Assembly: GCF_004366595.1 (NCBI RefSeq)
Contig: NZ_SORE01000032.1
Coordinates: forward strand, 1 to 64,000
Length of the DNA: 64,000 nucleotides
Direction: 5' to 3'
Source: Paraburkholderia rhizosphaerae
GTDB lineage: Bacteria > Pseudomonadota > Gammaproteobacteria > Burkholderiales > Burkholderiaceae
The position numbers and the translations under genes are program-made. The notes under the pieces are model-generated. The model worked only from the letters and a program-made list of their open reading frames with translations, had not been told where the DNA came from and did no database searches. Shown here one piece after another: positions 26,587-34,641 of the stretch (positions are counted from its first letter, which is position 1; every line of letters starts with the position of its first letter).

Positions 26587-27198
26587 ATGGCTTTGTCAGG
26601 TTTGCTCGTGTTTGCACTGGCGCTGGTCGTCGCAGCCGGCTCTCCCGGCCCGAGCATCGCCGCGCTGATTGCGCGCGTGATGACCAACGGGCTGCGCGAC
26701 GTGCTGCCGTTTCTCGCGGCGATGTGGGTTGGCGAAGCGCTGTGGCTCGGTTTCGCGGTCGCCGGTCTGGTCGCGCTCGCGCATACGTTCGCCGCCGTCT
26801 TCATCGCGCTGAAATTCGCCGGCGTCGCCTATCTGATCTACCTCGCGGGGAAAATGTGGCGCGCGCCTGCCGACGTGCACGCCGGCACCCTGCCCGCCCA
26901 TCGTTCACCGTGGCGCATGTTCGCCGCAGGCCTCGCGGTCACGCTCGGCAATCCGAAAATCATGGTCTTCTATCTCGCGCTGCTGCCGACGCTGATCGAC
27001 CTGTCGCGTGTCGGCACGCTCGCGTGGCTCGAGCTGACGCTAACCATGTTGCTCGTACTCGCGACAGTCGACCTTGGCTGGGCGCTCGTCGCCGCCCGCG
27101 CGCGCAAATTGCTGACCAGCCGTCGCGCGGTGCGTATCGCGAACCGCACGAGCGCGACGATGATGGCGGGCGCCGCCGCGGCCATTGCCACGCGCTAA
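26587..27198 (+). CDS. LysE/RhtB-family exporter
   Basis: This 203-residue membrane protein has about six hydrophobic segments and the signature AAGSPGPSIAALIARVMTNG near residue 16. It also has AVTLGNPKIMVFYLALLPTL, both typical of LysE family exporters. GGAG eight bases upstream supports the start at 26587. It precedes the FUSC gene by 28 bases and is likely in the same transcript. It is distinct in sequence from the LysE protein at 21811-22440. Confidence 0.88.
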   Translation: MALSGLLVFALALVVAAGSPGPSIAALIARVMTNGLRDVLPFLAAMWVGEALWLGFAVAGLVALAHTFAAVFIALKFAGVAYLIYLAGKMWRAPADVHAGTLPAHRSPWRMFAAGLAVTLGNPKIMVFYLALLPTLIDLSRVGTLAWLELTLTMLLVLATVDLGWALVAARARKLLTSRRAVRIANRTSATMMAGAAAAIATR

Positions 27199-27226
27199 CC
27201 GGCGGACGCCCTCGGACCGCCGCCCG

Positions 27227-28375
27227 ATGAATCCCCTCAACTCGTTCGCACAACTATCCCGCTCGGCGATCTTCGCACTCGGGCGCGAGTTGGCCGCGTG
27301 GAAGCCGTCGCCGGAGCGCGCGCTGTTCGGCGCCGAAGCGGTGCTATCGGTCGTGCTGTCCGTCGCGCTCGCGCACATGCTGCAACTGACCAACACCTGG
27401 TGGGCCGCGATCAGCGGCTTTGCGGTGATGCAGACGAGTTTTCACAGCAGCGCCGAGCGCGCGACGTATCGCGTGCTCGGCACGCTGCTCGGCGCGCTGG
27501 TCGGGGTCGTCATCGGCCCGCTGATTGGCGACCGGCCGTGGCTGTTCATTCCGATGCTGGGTGTGATCGGCGGTATCTGCGTGTATTGCGGCAATGGCGC
27601 GGTCGCTTCTTACGCATGGGTGCTGGGCGGCATCACGTCGATGCTGGTCACCTACGAGGCGCACACCCTGATGTCGGTTGAGAAGACCGCGTCGTTCGCG
27701 GTGCTGCGCGTCGCGGAGGTGCTGGTCGGCGTGCTGTCGTGCGTCGTGGTCGCCGGCACGTTCCATCTGGTGATCGAGTGGTATCGACGCAGGCGCCCCG
27801 ATGCCCATGTGCCGCCACCGCCGCCCGCGACGCCCACGCCGCCGTTGCGCCCGCTGCATGCCGCGCGGATGCTGCTGGGTCTTCAGACGGGCCTATCGAT
27901 CGCGATCATCGCGTCGCTCACGTATACGCTCAGGTTGCCGGGCTTTGCGCAAGCGCTGGTCACGACCATTGCAGTGATGGTGTTGCCGACCGCTTCGCTG
28001 ATGAGCCGCGATCAGCGGCCGGTCGTGCAAAAAATGGTGCAGCGCCTGACCGGCTGCCTGATCGCGGGCGCACTCGGCGTCGCGCTACTGCCGTTGATGA
28101 ACGGCCACGTGATCGCATGCCTTTTCGCGTTGTCGTGCGGCGTGTGGGTCGGCTGCCATGTGCAAAGCGGCAGCCAGGGCGCAAGCTACGTCGGCCGGCA
28201 GTTCACGATCGCGTTCATCATGGTGTTCGTGCAGGACCACCATTGGTCGGCGAACCCGCTACCCGCGCTGATGCGCCTCGAGGGCATCCTGATCGGCATC
28301 GTCACGCTGGCCGCGACAATGTTCGCCACCTGGAACCTGCCGTTTCTGCCGTCGCCGGACGAAGCGAGTCCTTAA
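27227..28375 (+). CDS. FUSC-family inner-membrane transporter
   Basis: This 382-residue protein has two sets of hydrophobic segments. They are separated by a short proline-rich cytosolic linker (HVPPPPPATPTPPLRP, about 205-220). This is the duplicated FUSC layout of aromatic-acid exporters such as AaeB and YccS. The second set includes SQGASYVGRQFTIAFIMVF. It is shorter than AaeB and lacks a large soluble domain. Substrate is unknown, and pairing with a LysE exporter suggests efflux. Confidence 0.8.
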   Translation: MNPLNSFAQLSRSAIFALGRELAAWKPSPERALFGAEAVLSVVLSVALAHMLQLTNTWWAAISGFAVMQTSFHSSAERATYRVLGTLLGALVGVVIGPLIGDRPWLFIPMLGVIGGICVYCGNGAVASYAWVLGGITSMLVTYEAHTLMSVEKTASFAVLRVAEVLVGVLSCVVVAGTFHLVIEWYRRRRPDAHVPPPPPATPTPPLRPLHAARMLLGLQTGLSIAIIASLTYTLRLPGFAQALVTTIAVMVLPTASLMSRDQRPVVQKMVQRLTGCLIAGALGVALLPLMNGHVIACLFALSCGVWVGCHVQSGSQGASYVGRQFTIAFIMVFVQDHHWSANPLPALMRLEGILIGIVTLAATMFATWNLPFLPSPDEASP

Positions 28376-28442
28376 CGGCGACGGCGACGGCGGCTCACGG
28401 CGCGCGGTTGTCCCGCGTTCGTTGCGTGAGATCGTGGCGAGA

Positions 28443-28874
28443 CTACTTACCTTCCTTCGCGCGCGCCTCTTCCGCGGCCGCCTTGTAGTCGTACGTTGGA
28501 TAGAACTCCGTGCGATATCCGCCCCATGCGGTTTCCTCGAGCACGCGGTTCACTTCGCGCAGCCGGTTAGCCGGCACGCGCAACGTAACGACCTGGCCAA
28601 TGCCCATCATCACGTACCACGAGACCACCTCGATGCCCGGCGGGGGAAACGCCTTGTAGAACCCCTGCTTCGCAAGTTCCTTGTTGATCTCGGGCAGCGT
28701 CTTCGACTGATCGTGCTTCAGGAATACGGTCAGCAGGAACGTGCCATCGCCGGCCGGCGTCGCAACCGGCGCGCTGCCCGGCGCGGTTTGCGCGAACGCG
28801 GGCGCAGCGCACGCGAGCGCAACCAGCGCGGCCAGTAGGCCGAACGTCGCGATCAGCTTTCGAACTGGGTACAT
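28443..28874 (-). CDS. Uncharacterised exported protein
   Basis: This 143-residue protein has a signal peptide (LIATFGLLAALVALACAAPAFA, cleavage near 29). The mature domain resembles a small ferredoxin-like alpha/beta fold: TFLLTVFLKHDQ, then a helix TLPEINKELAKQGFY, then VVSWYVMMGIGQVVTLRVPA. That suggests a dimeric barrel, though no family is recognised. AGGAGAAG precedes the start at 28874. It follows the NifQ-like gene by about 100 bases on the same strand. Confidence 0.65.
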   Translation of the reverse strand: MYPVRKLIATFGLLAALVALACAAPAFAQTAPGSAPVATPAGDGTFLLTVFLKHDQSKTLPEINKELAKQGFYKAFPPPGIEVVSWYVMMGIGQVVTLRVPANRLREVNRVLEETAWGGYRTEFYPTYDYKAAAEEARAKEGK

Positions 28875-28971
28875 CGACTTCTCCTGGTAACGTGAATGGC
28901 GAGGGAATGAAGCAGCGGTCTTTATACCGGAATCGCGTGACCGTTGCCGCCCCGTTTTCACGCCCGCCGCA

Positions 28972-29568
28972 TCAGGTTTTCCGGAAGCAGAAGTCGAAGT
29001 CTTCACAGCCGGGACAGCCCGGCGCCGGCCCGGGCGTGCGCCCTTTGTCGAGCGCCACCTGCTGCGCGAGAAACCGCTTCCAGCGCAGGCCATCGACATT
29101 GCGCGCAACGAGCTTCGGATAGTGGCGCGTAAGAATCTCCGTGACGTCGTCGCGGCCGTCGAGGCCGAGGTCTTTCCACAGGTGGTCGGGCCGCAGGCAA
29201 GCGTTCGCGATGATCGTCGCGAGGCACCATGCGTCGATCGCATTCGCGATCGGCGGCCGCTCGTGGCGCAGCAGCAGTTTGCGCAGATCGTCGACGAACG
29301 GTTGATGCTGCGTGGCAGCAGGATGTTCGGGAAAGGCCTCGAGCGGCAATGCGCCGATATGCACAGCCTCGGGAAAATGGCGGATACCGAGCGCGCCCAA
29401 TGTGTCGCGCGGCAAGCCAAGATGCGTGAGTTCGCCGCTCGCGAGTTTCGCGCCGATCAGACGCGCGAACGTAACCGTGTCGGGCCGGGTACGGCTCACC
29501 GCATAGTCGAGCAGGCTTTGTACGCACGCGTCGCGCGGCGTAAGCGCGTCATCGTTCGGCAAGGTCAT
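28972..29568 (-). CDS. NifQ-like protein lacking one cluster cysteine
   Basis: This 198-residue protein matches the NifQ family, which in diazotrophs carries a molybdenum-iron-sulfur precursor for FeMo-cofactor. The C-terminal block RHYPKLVARNVDGLRWKRFL and the tail cysteines are typical. Known NifQ proteins end with C-x4-C-x2-C-x5-C; here C185, C188 and C194 are kept but the first cysteine position is glycine. No nif genes are visible, so a nitrogenase role is unlikely. The start at 29568 lies just after a GGGGTATTC tandem repeat. Confidence 0.7.
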   Translation of the reverse strand: MTLPNDDALTPRDACVQSLLDYAVSRTRPDTVTFARLIGAKLASGELTHLGLPRDTLGALGIRHFPEAVHIGALPLEAFPEHPAATQHQPFVDDLRKLLLRHERPPIANAIDAWCLATIIANACLRPDHLWKDLGLDGRDDVTEILTRHYPKLVARNVDGLRWKRFLAQQVALDKGRTPGPAPGCPGCEDFDFCFRKT

Positions 29569-29573
29569 GGTTT

Positions 29574-29600
29574 GAATACCCCGAATACCCCGATATACCC
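29574..29600. repeat. Three 9-bp tandem units before the NifQ-like gene
   Basis: GAATACCCC (29574-29582) is repeated exactly at 29583-29591 and with small changes at 29592-29600. On the minus strand the GGGGTATTC units end five bases before the ATG at 29568, so they overlap the ribosome-binding region. Confidence 0.8.
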
Positions 29601-29799
29601 GGAATCGGCCCGGACGTCGCACGCCGGAACTCGTCAGCACAATACGCCGAAAATGCCGTTACAGCGACTACTGTCTTAAAATTGCGTAAGCAACGCCGTG
29701 GGTTCGGGCAAACACTGACGTATGCGATTCAATGCAGATTAAATAATTGCGAATCTGCGTCGATAACTAGTAAAGGAGTGATTTACCGCGGAAACCGCC

Positions 29800-31917
29800 A
29801 TGCCGAGCTCGTACAACCCTGCACTGGTCGTGCTCTCGATCGCCGTCGCGACCCTCGCGTCGTATACGGCACTGGATCTCGCGGGTCGCATCGCGCTGCT
29901 GGCCGGAGCGCGCCAGCGCCGCGCGTGGCTCGCCGGAGGCGCGGCGGCGATGGGCGTCGGCATCTGGTCGATGCACTTTATCGGCATGCTCGCGTTTTCG
30001 CTGCCGATCCCGCTCGGCTACGACCTGAAGATCACCGGCATATCGCTCGCGATCGCGTTCGTCGTGTCGTATTTCGCCCTCGCCGTAGTCACACGGCGCA
30101 CGCTATCGCGCCGGCGTCTGTTCGCGGGCGGCGTGCTGATGGGCTTCGGCATCGCCGGCATGCACTACACCGGCATGGCGGCGATGCGCATGGAGCCGGG
30201 CATCCAGTATCGCCCGGCCCTCTTCGCCGCATCGCTCGTGATCGCGATCGCCGCTTCGATTGCCGCGCTGTGGATCGCGCACACGCTGCGCGATTCGAGC
30301 CTGCGCCGCATCATCGTGAAAAGGATCGGTGCGGCAGCGGTGATGGGCCTTGCGATCACCGGCATGCACTACACCGGCATGGCCGCCGCCGACTTTGTGC
30401 CTGGCGCGATCTGCGGCGCCGTGCAAGGCGCGAACGCGAGCGTCGCCGCCGGCGAGAACGCGCAATGGCTTGCGACCACGGTGATCCTCTTCACGTTCGC
30501 AATTCTGCTTGTCACGCTGCTGCTGTCGCGCTTCGATGCGCGCAACACGCTGCTCGCCGGCTCGGTGACGACACTGAACAACCAGATCGTGCACCTCGCG
30601 ACGTATGACACGCTGACCGGCCTGTTGAACCGGAGCTCGCTGACCGAGCGCATTGGACGCGCAATCGACGTGTCGCGGGCGCGCAACAGACCGTTCGCGA
30701 TCCTCTTTATGGACCTCGACGGGTTCAAGACGATCAACGATTCGCTAGGCCACGCATTCGGCGACGAAGTGCTGAAGGCGTTCGCGCAGCAATTGCTGCA
30801 GTGCGTGCGCGCGTCGGACACGGTCGCCCGGCTGGGTGGCGACGAGTTCGTGATCCTCGCCGAAGACCTCGCGTCGACGCAGGATGCCGCGCATATGGCC
30901 GACGGGCTGCTCGCGCGGATGCGCGAGGGCATCGTCGCCGAAGGCCAGCCGCTGCAGGTGATGCCGAGCATCGGCATCGCGCTCTTCCCGCAAGACGGCG
31001 ACAGCGTCGATGCGCTGCTCAAGCACGCGGACGCCGCGATGTACGAAGCCAAACGCGAAGGACGCGGCATCTACCGCTTCTTCGAAGCGCGCATGAACGA
31101 GGCGGCGCTGCGCACCCTGAAAATCCAGCGCGCGCTGCACGAAGGCCTCGGCAAAAGCTATTTCTCGCTACATTTCCAGCCGAAATTCCGCGGCGACACC
31201 GGCGAAGTCGCCGGCGCCGAAGCGCTGCTGCGGCTTAATCACCCGGAGTTCGGCGAGCTCGCGCCGATCGACTTTATCCCGATCGCCGAACGTTCGGGCC
31301 AGATCGTGCAGATCGGCTATTGGGTCGTGCGCGAGACCTGCCGCCAGATCCGGCGTTGGCAAACCGCCGGGCTGCCGCCGATGAAAGTCGCGGTCAATCT
31401 GTCGCCGCGCCAGCTGACGCAGCCCGAACTTGTCGCGACCATTCTCGACATCACGAAAGCCGAACAGGTCGCGTGCCGGCAACTGATGTTTGAAATCACC
31501 GAAAGCGTCGCGATGCAGGACGCGCCGAAAACGATCGCGACCATCCATCAGTTCCAGAAGGCCGGCTTCGAAATCTCGATCGACGATTTCGGCACCGGCT
31601 ATTCGAGCCTCGCGTATCTGCAGCGCTTTCGCGTGAAGCAGCTGAAAATCGACCGTTTCTTTACGAATGGCCTCGACGACAACGGCCATGAAGGCAAAGC
31701 GATCGTGTCGGCGATCATCGCGCTCGCGCACTCGCTCGAAATGGATGTGGTCGCCGAAGGTGTCGAAACGGAGTCGCAGTACGACAAGCTGAAAGACATG
31801 CAGTGCGACGAGATGCAGGGGTTCCTGCTTGGCCGGCCGCTCACCGCGGACGCGTTCGGCGCGCTGATGCACCAGCAGATGCGGACCACCACGGGCAAAT
31901 CGGCGTTGCTGAACTGA
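29800..31917 (+). CDS. MHYT-GGDEF-EAL membrane cyclic-di-GMP protein
   Basis: This 705-residue protein begins with a seven-segment MHYT sensor domain carrying MHFIGM, MHYTGM and MHYTGM, proposed to bind metal and sense a gas. A GGDEF domain follows, with an intact GGDEF at 346-350 and an RxxD inhibitory site (RASD) five residues earlier. The EAL domain has EALLR at 474-478 and DDFGTGYSS. Both catalytic sets look intact, so it may both make and degrade c-di-GMP. It stands alone, with a short upstream ribosome site (GGAAACC). Confidence 0.93.
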   Translation: MPSSYNPALVVLSIAVATLASYTALDLAGRIALLAGARQRRAWLAGGAAAMGVGIWSMHFIGMLAFSLPIPLGYDLKITGISLAIAFVVSYFALAVVTRRTLSRRRLFAGGVLMGFGIAGMHYTGMAAMRMEPGIQYRPALFAASLVIAIAASIAALWIAHTLRDSSLRRIIVKRIGAAAVMGLAITGMHYTGMAAADFVPGAICGAVQGANASVAAGENAQWLATTVILFTFAILLVTLLLSRFDARNTLLAGSVTTLNNQIVHLATYDTLTGLLNRSSLTERIGRAIDVSRARNRPFAILFMDLDGFKTINDSLGHAFGDEVLKAFAQQLLQCVRASDTVARLGGDEFVILAEDLASTQDAAHMADGLLARMREGIVAEGQPLQVMPSIGIALFPQDGDSVDALLKHADAAMYEAKREGRGIYRFFEARMNEAALRTLKIQRALHEGLGKSYFSLHFQPKFRGDTGEVAGAEALLRLNHPEFGELAPIDFIPIAERSGQIVQIGYWVVRETCRQIRRWQTAGLPPMKVAVNLSPRQLTQPELVATILDITKAEQVACRQLMFEITESVAMQDAPKTIATIHQFQKAGFEISIDDFGTGYSSLAYLQRFRVKQLKIDRFFTNGLDDNGHEGKAIVSAIIALAHSLEMDVVAEGVETESQYDKLKDMQCDEMQGFLLGRPLTADAFGALMHQQMRTTTGKSALLN

Positions 31918-31946
31918 GTTTCGCCCACTGTTCCGATTATTTTCGC

Positions 31947-31990
31947 TTGACTTCGGGCGTCAGCCGACTAATATACGCACCGCGTATATT
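31947..31990 (+). promoter_or_regulatory. Promoter with a perfect palindrome over the -10 element
   Basis: TTGACT (31947-31952) and AATATA (31970-31975) are separated by 17 bases, a good sigma-70 promoter. The perfect palindrome AATATACGC-ACC-GCGTATATT spans 31970-31990, covering the -10 and the expected start of transcription. A protein bound there would block RNA polymerase. A near copy lies at 32228-32248. Confidence 0.8.
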
Positions 31991-32022
31991 CCCGACGACA
32001 ATCATCGACCAAGGTGACCCGA

Positions 32023-33315
32023 ATGAGCGTTCCGCAACAAGCCTTTTTGCGCGATGCGATGCGTCGCATGAACCTGACGCGCGACGGCTTCGCCAGCCGC
32101 ATTGGCGTATCGCGCCGCGCGCTCGACACGTGGCTGCTACCCGATGATTCGCAAGAGTCGCGCGCGATGCCGGAAATCGTCGAGCGCTTCGTATCGGAGA
32201 TCGTCGTCAATGGTGAGGCGACTGAAAAATATACGCAAAGCGTAGATTCGCAATCGCTCTCAAGCCAGATTCTCTTTGAAGGCAAACCGCAATTGCTGTC
32301 GGTCGACCAGTTCTCGCGCGATTCGGTCGAGGCGCTGTTTCGTGTCGCGGACATCATGCAGCCGATCGCACGGCGTCGCAAAATCTCGCGCGTGCTCGAA
32401 GGCGCGGTGCTCGGCAATCTGTTTTTCGAGGCGAGCACGCGCACGCGGGTCAGCTTCGGCGCCGCATTCTGCCGGCTCGGCGGGTCGGTCTGCGACACGA
32501 CCGGCTTCACGTTTTCGTCGATGGCCAAGGGCGAATCGATCTACGACACCAGTCGCGTGATGAGCGGCTACGTCGATGCGCTGGTGATCCGCCACCCGGA
32601 GCAAGGCTCAGTGGCCGAGTTCGCGCGCGCGACCAATGTGCCGGTGATCAATGGCGGCGACGGTCCCGGTGAACACCCGAGCCAGGCGCTGCTCGACCTG
32701 TACACCATTCAGCGCGAGTTCTCGCGTCTGGGCAAGATTGTCGACGGCGCGCATATCGCGCTGGTCGGCGACCTGAAATACGGGCGCACCGTGCATTCGC
32801 TCGTGAAGCTGCTGGCCCTCTATCGCGGCATCAAGTTCACGCTGATCTCGCCGCCGATGCTTGAAATGCCCGCGTATATCGTCGAGCAGATTTCGCGTAA
32901 CGGCCATGTGATCGAACAGACGCACGATCTGACGAACGGTTTGCGCGGCGCGGACGTGGTCTACGCGACGCGCATCCAGAAAGAGCGTTTCACCGACGAA
33001 TCGTTCGAAGGCTATACGCCGGACTTCCAGATCAATCAGGCGCTCGTCGATGGCGTATGCGGGCCGGACACGCTGATCATGCACCCGCTGCCGCGCGACA
33101 GCCGGCCGGGCGCAAACGACCTGAGCACCGATCTGAACCACGATTCGCGGCTCGCCATCTTCCGTCAGACCGATAATGGCATTCCGGTGCGGATGGCGAT
33201 TTTCGCGGTGCTGCTCGGTGTCGAGAAACTCGTCCAGCATTCGATGCGCGACGCCGCATGGCGCCCGCCCGCGTATCTGGGGCCCGACGATGCGGTGTTT
33301 CACGGCATCGATTGA
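32023..33315 (+). CDS. pyrB: Aspartate carbamoyltransferase with N-terminal helix-turn-helix domain
   Basis: The catalytic part (about 84-430) condenses carbamoyl phosphate and aspartate. It has carbamoyl-phosphate motif FFEASTRTR (STRT 138-141), the 80s-loop equivalent SSMAKGESIYDT, HPSQALLDLY and MHPLPR, so it looks active. At 430 residues it is about 100 longer than ordinary PyrB. The extra N terminus contains a helix-turn-helix (LTRDGFASRIGVSRRALDTW, 18-37) and a helical AMPEIVERFVSEI. The ATG at 32023 follows AAGGTGA; a GTG nine bases earlier is possible. No other pyrimidine gene is near, so this may be a second, regulated ATCase. DNA binding is inferred from the fold and the palindromes. 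Confidence 0.88.
   Translation: MSVPQQAFLRDAMRRMNLTRDGFASRIGVSRRALDTWLLPDDSQESRAMPEIVERFVSEIVVNGEATEKYTQSVDSQSLSSQILFEGKPQLLSVDQFSRDSVEALFRVADIMQPIARRRKISRVLEGAVLGNLFFEASTRTRVSFGAAFCRLGGSVCDTTGFTFSSMAKGESIYDTSRVMSGYVDALVIRHPEQGSVAEFARATNVPVINGGDGPGEHPSQALLDLYTIQREFSRLGKIVDGAHIALVGDLKYGRTVHSLVKLLALYRGIKFTLISPPMLEMPAYIVEQISRNGHVIEQTHDLTNGLRGADVVYATRIQKERFTDESFEGYTPDFQINQALVDGVCGPDTLIMHPLPRDSRPGANDLSTDLNHDSRLAIFRQTDNGIPVRMAIFAVLLGVEKLVQHSMRDAAWRPPAYLGPDDAVFHGID
32228..32248. promoter_or_regulatory. Second copy of the pyrB palindrome inside the coding sequence
   Basis: AATATACGC-AAA-GCGTAGATT repeats the promoter palindrome with one mismatch in the right arm and a different 3-base spacer. It encodes residues 69-75 (KYTQSVD), the linker between the HTH and catalytic domains. 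The centres of the two sites are 258 bases apart. Confidence 0.65.
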
Positions 33316-33357
33316 TCGCGGAGATTACCGCAACCTTTCGTTGCTCGCTGCAACATG

Positions 33358-33388
33358 AGCGCCGGCGCCGACCGGCGCTTGTGTTTTT
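33358..33388 (+). terminator. Rho-independent terminator after pyrB
   Basis: An 8-bp stem AGCGCCGG/CCGGCGCT (33358-33365 with 33372-33379) with a 6-base loop is followed by TGTGTTTTT. Three TTTTGC hexamers (33385-33402) extend the U-rich tail up to the end of the convergent LysR gene. Confidence 0.75.
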
Positions 33389-33405
33389 GCTTTTGCTTTT
33401 GCTTG

Positions 33406-34341
33406 TCACGCGACATCGCACGCTTCGTTTGTGCGGTAAAGCTCGCCGTAACCCGTCATCGCGTCCACCGCGAAGTCGACGAATGACCGCACTTTCGGCG
33501 AAAGCTGCCGCAGCGTCGGATAGATGATGTGAATGCTGCGCTTCGGCGTGCCAAAACCTTCAAGCACGCGTTCGAGCCGGCCCGAACGCAGGTGCTCGGC
33601 CGCGACGTAGTTATGCACGTACACGATGCCCGAGTCCGCGAGCGCCGCATCGACCAGCGCATCGCAGTGGTCGACCACCTGGCGCGCGGCGTCGCCGACA
33701 CGCACGGTCCACTCGCGGCTGCCCGACATGAAATGCCAGTCGCGGCACCGCCGCGTGTCCGATGCCATATACGCGACGCAATCGTGCGCGGCCAGATCGT
33801 CAGGAGTCCGTGGCCTGCCCCGCTCGTTCAGATAGTTCGGACTCGCGCATGCGATCCAGTGCGCGACACCCACTTCGCGTGCAATCAGCCGGCTCGAAGG
33901 CAGATCGCCAATCCGGATTGCGATATCGAACCCTTCTTCGATAATGTCCTGCAACACGTCCGAGAAACTGATCTCGACGGTGATGTCCGGAAACCGGCGC
34001 CTGAATTCGACCAGCGCGGGCACGAGAATCGACCGGCCGAACGTAATGGGCGCGGCAATTCGCAAGCGGCCGGACGGCACCTGCGCCGATTGTTGCAGCG
34101 CCGCTTCGGCATCCTTCAGACCCATCAGAATCTCACGGCATCGGTCGAAAAATACCGAGCCTTCAGCCGTCAGCCCGACACTTCTCGTCGAACGATGCAA
34201 TAGCACGACGCCGGTTTGCGATTCGAGCCGGCTGACCGCCTTGCTGACGCCGGAAGCCGTCAACCCCATCTGTTTGGCTGCGCCGGTAAAACTTCTGGCC
34301 TCAGCGGCACGCACAAACGCCTCCACGGCAGACAAATCCAT
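33406..34341 (-). CDS. LysR-family transcriptional regulator
   Basis: This 311-residue protein has an N-terminal winged helix-turn-helix (SFTGAAKQMGLTASGVSKAV, about 17-36). The LysR co-inducer domain follows (SGRLRIAAPITFGRSILVPAL at about 90). It belongs to the group resembling CrgA/DhcR-type regulators. Its target is not evident. It is convergent with pyrB and divergent from an orphan response regulator across a palindrome-rich spacer. Confidence 0.9.
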   Translation of the reverse strand: MDLSAVEAFVRAAEARSFTGAAKQMGLTASGVSKAVSRLESQTGVVLLHRSTRSVGLTAEGSVFFDRCREILMGLKDAEAALQQSAQVPSGRLRIAAPITFGRSILVPALVEFRRRFPDITVEISFSDVLQDIIEEGFDIAIRIGDLPSSRLIAREVGVAHWIACASPNYLNERGRPRTPDDLAAHDCVAYMASDTRRCRDWHFMSGSREWTVRVGDAARQVVDHCDALVDAALADSGIVYVHNYVAAEHLRSGRLERVLEGFGTPKRSIHIIYPTLRQLSPKVRSFVDFAVDAMTGYGELYRTNEACDVA

Positions 34342-34641
34342 CTCATCCTCGACAAATCGGCGAAAACCATCGATTCATCATCAACAGGTTTCGGCATCGT
34401 TAACAGATTGCTGTGCTGATGCAGCCGGAATTCTACGTAACAAAGACGCGATAACAATACGGTCTCGATTCACGACAGAATTGACGTGCAGTCTCACACC
34501 CTTCATTTCTCTAAATCGCCGCTCAACCTCGTTTAGAGATTTAAGTGAAATTCACTTAGCAAGTATCGGCAGGCGGCAGTATGCTCAATGCAATAACGGT
34601 GATTCAGCGGGTGAATCGCGGCTCTTGCAGGAGGAACATCG
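34342..34641. promoter_or_regulatory. Divergent lysR/fixJ-like spacer with two inverted repeats
   Basis: This 300-base spacer is AT-rich for the region. It contains TCTCTAAA-N16-TTTAGAGA (34508-34539) and TAAGTGAA-A-TTCACTTA (34542-34558). Both lie 80-130 bases before the response regulator start. A strong AGGAGG ribosome site precedes that gene. Confidence 0.55.

Noticed and set aside
28875..29420. Long minus-strand extension of the exported protein at 28443-28874
   Set aside because: It overlaps the NifQ-like gene in another frame, and the signal peptide and AGGAGAAG site support the start at 28874.
28972..29568. Nitrogen-fixation island
   Set aside because: A single NifQ-like gene is present with no nifHDK, nifENB or regulators nearby.
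33385..33402. TTTTGC tandem hexamers as a phase-variable tract
   Set aside because: Only three copies, and they lie after both convergent genes as part of a terminator tail, where length change would have little effect.
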